Shown here: positions 1 to 6,083 of the stretch, in pieces
Layout: each line of letters opens with the position of its first letter
Position numbering within the stretch: position 1 is the first letter of the stretch
Source: Candidatus Uhrbacteria bacterium
Lineage (GTDB): Bacteria; Patescibacteriota; Patescibacteriia; JACQRZ01
Length of the DNA: 10,212 bases
Direction of reading: 5' to 3'
Assembly: GCA_016206235.1 (NCBI GenBank)
Contig: JACQRZ010000001.1
Location: 1-10,212 of the forward strand
Made by a program: the position numbers and the translations under genes
Notes under the pieces: generated by a model
What the model was told of the DNA's origin: nothing
Database searches by the model: none
What the model saw: only the letters and a program-made list of their open reading frames with translations

Positions 1-83
1 TATCATAGCTGTGTGGCCTTGTTTTGGCAATAATATACAAAAAATTCGAAATTTTAAAAATTATTATTTTTGATTTTTATATT

Positions 84-125
84 GTTTCGTATTTCGTGCT
101 TCGAATTTCGTACTTATACGTTATA
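84..125. repeat. Degenerate 7-bp tandem repeat upstream of the pilus operon
   Basis: Six consecutive 7-bp units can be read without gaps: GTTTCGT, ATTTCGT, GCTTCGA, ATTTCGT, ACTTATA, CGTTATA. The first four share NNTTCGN and the last two share NNTTATA. The array fills most of the non-coding stretch before the ATPase gene and runs into its candidate -10 box. Positions 1-83 hold only AT-rich sequence, in which I see no gene or clear terminator. Confidence 0.7.
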
Positions 126-127
126 CT
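122..127 (+). promoter_or_regulatory. Candidate -10 box (TATACT) for the pilus operon
   Basis: TATACT lies 8 bases before the ATG at 136, so transcription would begin at or just before the start codon and give a leaderless or near-leaderless mRNA. The only -35 candidate (TTCGAA, 100-105, 16-bp spacer) is weak. The same octamer, TATACTTA, occurs directly upstream of the major pilin gene, which adds some support. This is inferred from base patterns only. Confidence 0.35.
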
Positions 128-135
128 TACCCTAT

Positions 136-1344
136 ATGCAAGCTCTTCACCCTCTTTTGCAAACACAACTAGAAAAACACGAGTCTGCATCAATCATTGA
201 TCTTGTCGACGGTCTTTTGGCACATGCCTATACTGTTTACGCTTCTGACATCCATATCGATCCCACGCCAGAAGCAATGGTTATTCGCATGAGGATCGAC
301 GGCGTACTCTACACAATCGCCTCACTGCCAAAATTGATTCGATGGGAAATTATTTCGAGAATCAAAATCCTTGCCTGTCTGCGAACTGATGAACATGTTG
401 CAGCGCAAGATGGCAGATTCCGCGTCACGCTCGAAGGTGCAACTATTGATGTCCGCGTCTCAATCCTCCCAACCTATTATGGCGAGAATGCGGTGCTGCG
501 TCTTCTTGTTGAACGAACAAAAGACATGACACTCGATGACCTTGGCCTCACAGGAACAAATAAAGAACGGATTGTATCTGCATTGAAACGGCCCCATGGA
601 ATGATTTTGGCAACAGGACCAACAGGCTCAGGTAAAACAACAACACTTTATTCCATGCTCAAAATCTTGGCAAAAAAATCGCCGTCTATTGTTACCATAG
701 AAGATCCGATCGAGTATGCTATCGATGGAGTTCGACAGGTACAAATCAACCAAAAAACCGGCCTCACGTTTGCCCACGGATTGCGCGCGATCGTCCGCCA
801 AGATCCTGACTGCATTATGGTGGGAGAAATTCGCGACCATGAAACGGCAGACTTGGCGATTAACAGCTCACTTACCGGGCACCTGCTCCTTTCAACACTC
901 CATACGAACGATGCGGTAACAACACTCATCAGACTTCTAGACATGGGGGTAGAGCCATACTTGCTTGCCTCGACCGTACGCATGGCTCTGGCTCAACGAC
1001 TCGTGCGAAGGGTGTGCGAATCATGCAAAGAAATCTACACTCCATCTTCTACTGAAAACGCTGTCGTTAAAAAATATAGTTCTCGTGAGGTATGTTCGCT
1101 TTGGAAAGGAAAGGGTTGTGCCAAATGCAATCAAACAGGGTATCGTGATCGTATTGGAGTCTTTGAAGTTCTTGTGATGACCGATGAGCTACGCCACGCC
1201 CTTACGCAACGAGCGTCCACGCAAACAATGCGAGAATACGCGACCGCAAGCGGCATGACCTCGCTTGAGTCTGACGGCATAGCAAAAGCACTGTCTGGCA
1301 TTACAACACTTGAAGAAGTAATGCGAATCACATGCGAGGAATAA
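136..1344 (+). CDS. Type IV pilus / type II secretion assembly ATPase (GspE/PilB family), short form
   Basis: This is a cytoplasmic hexameric ATPase that drives pilin polymerisation through the GspF/PilC platform. At 402 aa it has the complete catalytic core: Walker A GPTGSGKTT at residues 161-169, the Asp box IEDPIEY with E189-D190, Walker B IMVGEIRD with E231, and the His box STLHTNDA with H256. It also has the zinc-binding tetracysteine C294-xx-C297 / C328-xx-C331 typical of assembly ATPases rather than PilT. The protein begins almost directly at the N2 domain (ASDIHIDP), so the N1/MshEN domain of usual family members of about 550 aa is missing. I chose the ATG at 136. An earlier in-frame ATG at 70 would add a hydrophobic, unconserved stretch encoded by AT-rich repeat DNA. 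No Shine-Dalgarno is visible. The gene overlaps the next by 13 bp, which implies translational coupling. Confidence 0.93.
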   Translation: MQALHPLLQTQLEKHESASIIDLVDGLLAHAYTVYASDIHIDPTPEAMVIRMRIDGVLYTIASLPKLIRWEIISRIKILACLRTDEHVAAQDGRFRVTLEGATIDVRVSILPTYYGENAVLRLLVERTKDMTLDDLGLTGTNKERIVSALKRPHGMILATGPTGSGKTTTLYSMLKILAKKSPSIVTIEDPIEYAIDGVRQVQINQKTGLTFAHGLRAIVRQDPDCIMVGEIRDHETADLAINSSLTGHLLLSTLHTNDAVTTLIRLLDMGVEPYLLASTVRMALAQRLVRRVCESCKEIYTPSSTENAVVKKYSSREVCSLWKGKGCAKCNQTGYRDRIGVFEVLVMTDELRHALTQRASTQTMREYATASGMTSLESDGIAKALSGITTLEEVMRITCEE

Positions 1345-2369
1345 AAATAAGAGAACAGATATCGTTCTTTAAACGACTCTCACTTCTTCTTGCTTCTGGG
1401 ATTCCTCTTGGCGATGCGCTCTGCATACTCAAAAATCAAGCGGCAACCACACGACATGCCATATCCTTTGAGCAGTTACACGCGAAAGTTATGCAGGGCC
1501 AATCATTCTCAACTGCCCTGGAACAGACTCTACCTGGCATTGATCCGCTTACCATCTGCATGGTTCATATTGGAGAAACGCATGGTGTGTTGGAAAAAAA
1601 TATTTCCCACATCATCAAGGAGCTCAAAAAACGTGAAGACATGAAACAGAAAATGATCTCTGCTTGTATCTATCCTGCTCTTATTATGGGCGTTACCGTA
1701 TGTATTACGCTCGGCATCGTACTGTATTTGTTCCCAAAAGTACTTCCCATACTTGCGTCTCTGCGGGGTGACTTGCCGATACTAACACGAGCCTTACTCT
1801 ATCTTTTTAACAATGGGCTTGTGCTTGCTCTTGCCCTAGCCCTTGGGACTGGTATTATAATTGTTCTTTTTCGAGCGCAGCGCGTTCAGCGCCATGCGGC
1901 AGCAATCCTCTTGCGCTTGCCTTTGCTCAAAAATATTGTCCGCGAATATAATACAGCTCTTATTGCGCGAAGCATGGGAATCCTTCTTTCAACAGGAGCT
2001 CCTCTGCTTGTTGCCATTCGAGAATCTTCCAATATCGTGCGGCACCCTGACTACCACGCGATGATGGATGGTATGGAGCAATCGATCGTCGCTGGTAGGC
2101 GCGTATCGCAACACTTTGAAAACTTTTCGTATCTTGTCCCAGCAAGCACAGCCAATATGATTGCCACCGGAGAAAAAACAGGGCAGCTTGGGCCATCACT
2201 TCTCTATGTTGCAAATCTATCCGAAGAATCGCTTGACGAACACTTCCGTAGGCTCAGCAGCTTGATCGAACCGTTTATGATGATTGGAATCGGTATTGTT
2301 GTCGGCGCAATAGCGCTCGCAATTATCACACCTCTCTATGGCATCACACAGTCGTTGTATTTGCGCTGA
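1332..2369 (+). CDS. Type IV pilus / type II secretion inner-membrane platform protein (GspF/PilC family)
   Basis: This polytopic membrane protein is expected to form the platform between the assembly ATPase and the growing pilus. At 345 aa it is somewhat shorter than the usual 400 or so. Two T2SF repeats can be seen. The first, near residues 8-130, starts FFKRLSLLLASGIPLGDAL. The second, near 210-340, contains ARSMGILLSTGAPLL and an ATGEKTGQL motif characteristic of the family. Three strongly hydrophobic segments fall near residues 115-140, 163-185 and 313-338, matching the family's three-helix topology. The start codon lies inside the end of the ATPase gene, and the stop lies 32 bp inside the next reading frame, so the genes are co-transcribed and tightly coupled. 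It ends with TGA, which argues against UGA being reassigned. Confidence 0.92.
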   Translation: MRGIKIREQISFFKRLSLLLASGIPLGDALCILKNQAATTRHAISFEQLHAKVMQGQSFSTALEQTLPGIDPLTICMVHIGETHGVLEKNISHIIKELKKREDMKQKMISACIYPALIMGVTVCITLGIVLYLFPKVLPILASLRGDLPILTRALLYLFNNGLVLALALALGTGIIIVLFRAQRVQRHAAAILLRLPLLKNIVREYNTALIARSMGILLSTGAPLLVAIRESSNIVRHPDYHAMMDGMEQSIVAGRRVSQHFENFSYLVPASTANMIATGEKTGQLGPSLLYVANLSEESLDEHFRRLSSLIEPFMMIGIGIVVGAIALAIITPLYGITQSLYLR

Positions 2370-2799
2370 CCAACGCGGAATTATACTCATTGAACTCATT
2401 CTTGCCATAGGCATTCTTTCGCTTATTGCCATTGGCGGAGCATCGCTTTCATTTCATGCACTCCGACACCAAGCCGCAAGCCAACAACTTCTTCTTTTAA
2501 CATCCCTTCTTCAAGAAGCTCGGCACTATTCACTTGCTCGCGCCGATGGTCTGCCGCACGGCGTTCGCCTGGAACAAGAGAGGTTTGTTTTCTTTGTTGG
2601 GCACACCTACTCGAGCCGTATTGTCTCGAAGGAACGGTCGTTCCCAGTTGAGTCGTCTGTTTCAAAAAATGGCGCGCAAGAAATTGTTTTTGCTCTCGGA
2701 AGCGCAGACGCAACTGTCCATGGCGATATTACATTGCTTACAACCAACTATGAACGGACGATCACCGTAACTCGGGCCGGCGGCATTATCCTTCAGTAA
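2338..2799 (+). CDS. Minor pilin, FimT/GspH-like prepilin
   Basis: This 153-aa class III prepilin-like protein has a 14-residue leader ending in DQRG, followed by the mature start IILIELILAIGILSLIAIGG. Gly at -1 and Glu at +5 (residue 19) are the hallmarks of prepilin peptidase processing and pilin assembly, and the hydrophobic helix follows directly. The remainder (LLLTSLLQEARHYSLARADG) looks like the alpha-helical neck of GspH/FimT, with a small beta domain after it. Its first position in the H-I-J-K-G-like order supports a GspH/FimT role in the initiation or tip complex. The ATG at 2338 lies 32 bp inside the platform gene. It is the only canonical start close enough to give a sensible leader, but a non-standard start such as ATT at 2359 cannot be excluded. 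Confidence 0.8.
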   Translation: MASHSRCICADQRGIILIELILAIGILSLIAIGGASLSFHALRHQAASQQLLLLTSLLQEARHYSLARADGLPHGVRLEQERFVFFVGHTYSSRIVSKERSFPVESSVSKNGAQEIVFALGSADATVHGDITLLTTNYERTITVTRAGGIILQ

Positions 2800-2802
2800 T
2801 GT

Positions 2803-4167
2803 ATGAGGAGAGGTTTTATAACTCTAGAATGCATGATTGCGCTTGGACTTTGCGCGGTTACCACGGTAAGCGCATATGTGATTATCCACCAAGCACAAAC
2901 ACATGCCACAAGAACTCATCAACTCCAAGAAGCGCTCGATCTTGCGAAAAAAACCACGCTTGATTTTTCGCGTACCGAAAGTACGACTCACGAGAGGAGT
3001 CATACAATTGAAATAGAAATCTCACGAATTGACCCTTTTACAAAAGAGATAACTACTCGCGTAACGCCCGACGGCCTTTCAACCGTCGTTGAGCTTTCAT
3101 CAATAGCAACAGACCCTCGCGCCGAAGGAAGCTCGCAGTGCGACCTATTAATGAATTTCGGCTGGAACAATCCTCGAGTCGTGGGCGCGGTATCACTCTC
3201 GCCAAACCAATCGTTTACCGACATCCAAATAAAAGGCCTGTATGCATATGCGACAGCAAGCGCTTCCGGTTCTTCTGATCCCAACTTCTATGTTATTGAT
3301 GTTTCAGATGAGCTCGCACCTTCCATCGTAGCGAGTCTTCGAACTGGAAGCGCCAGAACAAACAACAACCTTCATGTTACTCCACGGTATGCCTTTATCG
3401 CGGCAAGTAGCAGCACGCAATTGCAGGTAGTTGATATTTCCGATATCACACATCCGCGCGTTGTTGCCATCTATAAAATGCCCGGCGTGACAGTCTCGGG
3501 AAGAAGCGGTATTGGCAGCGCAGTGTACTTCTATCATGACATGCTCTTTGTCGGCCTTACCAAAGCAGCAGGTCCTGAATTCTTTGTTGTTGATGTATCA
3601 AACCCAGTTCGCCCGCGTTCCGTGGGTTCACTAGAAATCAACGCAACCGTTAACAATATTTTTGCGATTGATTCCAAAATATATATCACGGCAACAAACA
3701 ATGAACATCTTCAGCTCATCGACATTTCGAATCCATCCTTTCCTCAAAAAATATCTGTATTCTCTTCCCCTGACTCCCACCACACAGGAATGAGTATCGC
3801 ATATTCGAATGACGTACTTTTTATGGGGCGAAATGTTGATGCGATCGGCATGAAGCAGTCGCCAAAAACTGAACTCTTTTCATTTTTTGACCGCACTGCG
3901 ATTCAATCTCCGCTGACATCTCTGCATGTCGGCGCGTCGGTAAATGCCGTTATCGCTCGCCTGCCACTTCTAGCACTTGCCACCAATGTGTCTGGCAAAG
4001 AACTCCAATTTTGGAATATATCCGACACGCACGCCGCTACTCGTATTTCAACATTGCAACTTGGCGGTGGAGCTGTTGGCCTTGAGTGTAGCAGTCAGAC
4101 ATTCATTGCTATATCAAATAATAATCAAGGAAGGGGCGTGCTTTCAATTATTCAAGGATCACCATAA
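2803..4167 (+). CDS. Minor pilin fused to an LVIVD-type beta-propeller (GspI/PilV position)
   Basis: This 454-aa protein starts with a minimal prepilin signal, MRRG followed by FITLECMIALGL. Cleavage after Gly4 leaves Glu at +5 of the mature protein. A helix follows (to about residue 50), then a beta-rich region. From about residue 110 there are repeated strands of LVIVD type: FYVIDVS (D166), LQVVDIS (D211), FFVVDVS (D264), LQLIDIS (D307), a degenerate ELFSFFD (D363) and LQFWNIS (N405). They are spaced 42-56 residues apart, mostly followed by xxxP and a strand like xxVGSL. A first partial unit ends NNPRVVGAVSL near residue 130. This suggests a six- or seven-bladed propeller. The gene is in the same frame as the previous one, separated by its TAA and one codon. 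By position it matches GspI/PilV. A surface adhesin or tip role is inferred, by loose analogy with the unrelated PilY1 propeller. Confidence 0.8.
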   Translation: MRRGFITLECMIALGLCAVTTVSAYVIIHQAQTHATRTHQLQEALDLAKKTTLDFSRTESTTHERSHTIEIEISRIDPFTKEITTRVTPDGLSTVVELSSIATDPRAEGSSQCDLLMNFGWNNPRVVGAVSLSPNQSFTDIQIKGLYAYATASASGSSDPNFYVIDVSDELAPSIVASLRTGSARTNNNLHVTPRYAFIAASSSTQLQVVDISDITHPRVVAIYKMPGVTVSGRSGIGSAVYFYHDMLFVGLTKAAGPEFFVVDVSNPVRPRSVGSLEINATVNNIFAIDSKIYITATNNEHLQLIDISNPSFPQKISVFSSPDSHHTGMSIAYSNDVLFMGRNVDAIGMKQSPKTELFSFFDRTAIQSPLTSLHVGASVNAVIARLPLLALATNVSGKELQFWNISDTHAATRISTLQLGGGAVGLECSSQTFIAISNNNQGRGVLSIIQGSP

Positions 4168-4171
4168 CGTT

Positions 4172-4648
4172 ATGAAAGTACTGAAGGCTAAAAGCTGCAA
4201 GCTGCAAACTCAACGAGCGTTTACCTTGATTGAATCAATGCTCTATTGTGCGCTTCTCGCCATTTTACTGGTCGCACTCTTTCAGGTATCGCGTAGCGTG
4301 CTCTATGCGCAATGGTCATTTTCTGACAATCTCAGCATTCAGCGCGACGCCGAGTTTGTTCAGCAAAAAATCTACTGGTTGTTGCAACACAGCGCGTCCA
4401 TTCAAACTCCCTCATTAAATTCGAACGCGCAACATCTTCGTTTTGTGATAGATAATAACGGCCGGCATGCGGTTATCATGCAGGAAGACACTGGCGATCT
4501 TATCATCATGTATGATGGCGTGCGATCAATTCTTATTCCTGCAAACCAAAACATACGAGAAGTAAGCATATCTCGTTCAGCGAAAAAACTCACCGTGAGT
4601 TTTGCAATACAAAACACCGCCTTTATCAACGACTATGACATTCCTTAA
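4172..4648 (+). CDS. Minor pilin, GspJ/PilW-like prepilin
   Basis: This 158-aa prepilin-like protein has a 16-residue leader, MKVLKAKSCKLQTQRA, then FTLIESMLYCALLAILLVALF. Glu at +5 and the hydrophobic helix are canonical. The residue before the cleavage site is Ala rather than Gly, which prepilin peptidases tolerate less well. After the helix, SRSVLYAQWSFSDNLSIQRDAEFVQQKIYWLLQHSASI resembles the long helix and early strands of GspJ/PilW minor pilins, and its third place among the pilins fits. The ATG at 4172 lies 4 bases after the previous stop. Upstream in-frame ATGs lie inside the propeller gene. The leader is encoded largely by 7-bp repeats (4180-4214). The gene overlaps the next by 14 bp. 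Confidence 0.8.
   Translation: MKVLKAKSCKLQTQRAFTLIESMLYCALLAILLVALFQVSRSVLYAQWSFSDNLSIQRDAEFVQQKIYWLLQHSASIQTPSLNSNAQHLRFVIDNNGRHAVIMQEDTGDLIIMYDGVRSILIPANQNIREVSISRSAKKLTVSFAIQNTAFINDYDIP
4180..4214 (+). repeat. 7-bp tandem repeat encoding part of a prepilin leader
   Basis: Five gapless 7-bp units can be read: ACTGAAG, GCTAAAA, GCTGCAA, GCTGCAA, ACTCAAC, consensus RCTNNAA. They encode the leader residues from about Leu4 to Gln14 of the GspJ/PilW-like prepilin. The same unit type occurs at 7827-7861 and flanks the insertion in the major pilin leader. Confidence 0.7.
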
Positions 4649-5060
4649 TAGACAAGGGGTATGCCCGCTTAAGTTTTGCGAAGCAAAAGTTAGATGCGGG
4701 TTTATCGCAATAACAGCTGTTGTTATCATGTCATTTATCATGCTTTCTTGTATGATAACTATTGCCTTTACGAGAAGCAGCGCTCAACGCGATCTTCAGT
4801 TACAAACAGCCTACAGACAGGCTCAGTTCTCTGCTCGAGCATGCGCTCAATATGCGATTGCGCGCGCGATATCCGACCCTGCTTTTTCGACCACGTTTTC
4901 ATATGCGCTCGGGGACATTCAATGCTCGCTCACAAACATTCAGACAGCGGCCGATACGATACTCTTCACCACCACCGGAACATCTGGAGATTCACATGTT
5001 GTTTTTGAAACACTTTTTGACACTACAACAAAATCTATTCTTTCCCAAAGAGAACAATGA
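4635..5060 (+). CDS. Minor pilin, GspK/PilX-like, lacking Glu5
   Basis: This 141-aa protein has a putative 22-residue leader ending in RCG, then the mature start FIAITAVVIMSFIMLSCMIT. Position +5 is Thr, not Glu. Loss of Glu5 is a known trait of GspK-type tip pseudopilins, and the fourth place after H, I and J-like genes agrees. After the membrane helix a basic and polar stretch follows (RSSAQRDLQLQTAYRQAQFSAR), then a run like ACAQYAIARAISDP common in PilX/GspK-like proteins. It is much shorter than classical GspK (about 300 aa). I chose the ATG at 4635, which overlaps the previous gene by 14 bp. The alternative ATG at 4602 would give an overlong leader. Fourteen leader codons come from a hairpin-forming insert. 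Without it the leader would read MTFLNRQG. Confidence 0.72.
   Translation: MTFLNRQGVCPLKFCEAKVRCGFIAITAVVIMSFIMLSCMITIAFTRSSAQRDLQLQTAYRQAQFSARACAQYAIARAISDPAFSTTFSYALGDIQCSLTNIQTAADTILFTTTGTSGDSHVVFETLFDTTTKSILSQREQ
4659..4700. repeat. 42-bp in-frame palindromic insertion in a prepilin leader
   Basis: GGG at 4656-4658 recurs at 4698-4700, exactly 42 bp (14 codons) apart. The segment between is an imperfect hairpin: CCCGC (4664-4668) pairs with GCGGG (4696-4700), and TTTTGC (4674-4679) pairs with GCAAAA (4683-4688) around a GAA loop. TTAA pairs with TTAG in between, with one wobble, a G-G mismatch and a 2-base bulge. Removing 42 bp restores a compact leader, MTFLNRQG, directly before FIAIT. 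Confidence 0.7.
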
Positions 5061-5064
5061 AACA

Positions 5065-5073
5065 TGCTATACT
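5065..5073 (+). promoter_or_regulatory. Candidate extended -10 promoter for the major pilin
   Basis: TG-C-TATACT (TG at 5065-5066, TATACT at 5068-5073) is a good extended -10 element. It ends 6 bases before the GTG start at 5080, so transcription would start at the start codon itself and give a leaderless mRNA. No convincing -35 is seen, which an extended -10 does not require. A private promoter would let the major pilin be made in excess over the minor pilins. Confidence 0.45.
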
Positions 5074-5079
5074 TATACC

Positions 5080-5625
5080 GTGAACAATCTACAAACTATC
5101 CGCCAGAGACGGACCCGCCTCAGGCGGGCAAACTATCCGCCAAAGGCGGACTCGCCTCAGGCGGGCAGACTACAAACTCAAAAGGGATTTACCCTCATCG
5201 AAATCATTATTGCCGTCGGTATCTTGGCGTTACTTGCCGGCGTTGTGGTTGCGGCAGTGAACCCAGCGCGTCAGTTTGCGCTCGCACGAAATACGCAACG
5301 CGTAAGTAATATCAATGAACTCTTGAGTGCAGTTGGTCAGCGTATGGCGGAAAACAAAGGCACCTTCCACACCAATTGTGCTGCCGGCGCCATTCCGACA
5401 ACGGCAAAAAAAATCGCCAGCGGAACTGGCAACTATGATATCGCGTCATGTCTTTCACCGACCTATATCTCTGTTACTCCTGTTGATCCATCTGCGACGG
5501 GCGCACACTACACAAGCACAACGGATTACGACACAGGATATACCATCATTCAAGATGTCAATGGACGAATAACCATCAGCGCGCCAAGCGCTGAGCTTGG
5601 ACAAACCATTTCAGCAACACGTTAA
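5080..5625 (+). CDS. Putative major pilin, GspG/PilA-like prepilin
   Basis: This is the likely shaft subunit of the pilus. From the GTG at 5080 it is 181 aa: a 36-residue leader ending QTQKG, then a mature protein of 145 aa beginning FTLIEIIIAVGILALLAG, with Gly at -1 and Glu at +5. The helix continues into NPARQFALARNTQRVSNIN, a pattern I associate with CPR pilins. C100 and C124 could form a disulfide. The tail carries a short beta domain (YDTGYTIIQDVNGRITISAP). The leader is swollen by an 81-bp in-frame repeat insertion. Without it the leader would be MNNLQTQKG. I prefer the GTG to the upstream ATG at 4762, which lies deep inside the preceding gene in another frame. It starts 19 bp after the GspK-like gene, and its TAA overlaps the stop of the convergent PPC gene. 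Confidence 0.85.
   Translation: MNNLQTIRQRRTRLRRANYPPKADSPQAGRLQTQKGFTLIEIIIAVGILALLAGVVVAAVNPARQFALARNTQRVSNINELLSAVGQRMAENKGTFHTNCAAGAIPTTAKKIASGTGNYDIASCLSPTYISVTPVDPSATGAHYTSTTDYDTGYTIIQDVNGRITISAPSAELGQTISATR
5093..5166. repeat. Two tandem 37-bp palindrome-bearing repeats in the pilin leader
   Basis: Copy 1 is 5093-5129 and copy 2 is 5130-5166. They differ at three positions. Each copy holds two palindromes. One is of TCCGCC-nnn-GGCGGA type, perfect in copy 2 at 5136-5150 and degraded in copy 1. The other is CCCGCCT-C-AGGCGGG, perfect in copy 1 at 5114-5128. CTACAAACT flanks the block on both sides (5089-5097 and 5170-5178), 81 bp apart. The unit length is not a multiple of three, yet the whole insertion is in frame. 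Confidence 0.85.
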
Positions 5626-6050
5626 CTGATCGGCTTCATAAGCCGCAAACCAGTTGCTTCGTCAAATTCTCTATGAATAGTCCCTGATAGTTTTGTTAAA
5701 ATCACCTCTGCAGTTGCTGATACGACCAAACGCTTTACATGACCAGCCCATACATTGAGTTGGGAGTCAGAAAAACTGCCATGCGCATGAGGTGTGATTC
5801 CTTGTTCTGTTATGGCTATATTTCCAGACACATGCACGATCTCCATATTTTTTTGATGATCATGATCTTCGTATTTCTTTTCATCGACATTATAATATGA
5901 AAGCAGCACAGCTTTTGCAATGCCTATAACACTAAAATAACCCGCCGAAATAGTGTTATCCTTACAATACTTTATTATTCCTGCAAGAACTTCTTCACCT
6001 GAATCAAAACGAAGGACAGTTATATTTCCGTCTTGAAGAATGAGTTGCAT
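5622..6050 (-). CDS. PPC/DUF296 domain protein (PD1-like)
   Basis: This 142-aa protein is essentially one PPC (plant and prokaryote conserved, DUF296) domain. GEEVLAGIIKYCKDNTISAGYFSVIGIAKAVLLSYY is the typical first half. PHAHGSFSD (H88, H90) with WAGHV (H104) gives the conserved histidines of bacterial members. VVSATAEVILTKL and the tail FDEATGLRLM match the end of the domain. Bacterial PPC proteins are small trimers, and their function is poorly defined. They are often labelled DNA-binding from the plant AT-hook proteins, but no AT-hook is present here. I chose the ATG at 6050 over the in-frame TTG at 6056. Its stop codon overlaps the pilin stop in a shared TTAA. A 13-bp inverted repeat abuts its candidate promoter. 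Confidence 0.85.
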   Translation of the reverse strand: MQLILQDGNITVLRFDSGEEVLAGIIKYCKDNTISAGYFSVIGIAKAVLLSYYNVDEKKYEDHDHQKNMEIVHVSGNIAITEQGITPHAHGSFSDSQLNVWAGHVKRLVVSATAEVILTKLSGTIHREFDEATGLRLMKPIS

Positions 6051-6077
6051 ATACAAGCATTAATGAATCTTCTGCCA

Positions 6078-6083
6078 ATAATA
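6078..6083 (-). promoter_or_regulatory. Candidate -10 box (TATTAT) for the PPC gene
   Basis: On the minus strand TATTAT (5/6 match to TATAAT) lies about 27 bases before the ATG at 6050. The -35 region is weak (TTACGA about 18 bp upstream). The inverted repeat at 6084-6126 starts directly beside it and covers the -35 region, an arrangement typical of an operator. Confidence 0.35.

Noticed and set aside
4154..4162. AAGGATCAC before the GspJ-like gene as a ribosome binding site
   Set aside because: AAGGA ends about 13 bases before the ATG, too far for a normal Shine-Dalgarno, and it lies inside the upstream coding sequence.
3977..4171. N-terminal extension of the GspJ-like pilin to 3977
   Set aside because: It lies inside the propeller coding sequence and is not pilin-like. 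The ATG at 4172 gives a normal leader.
4762..5079. N-terminal extension of the major pilin to the ATG at 4762
   Set aside because: It would overlap almost the whole GspK-like gene in another frame and put more than 100 residues before the cleavage site. The GTG at 5080 with an extended -10 fits better.
5093..5166. CRISPR array
   Set aside because: Only two copies occur, directly adjacent without spacers, and no cas gene is nearby.
136..5625. Classical type II secretion system
   Set aside because: No secretin, GspC, GspL or GspM-like gene is present, and an outer membrane is unlikely for this lineage. A type IV pilus-like fibre is the simpler reading.
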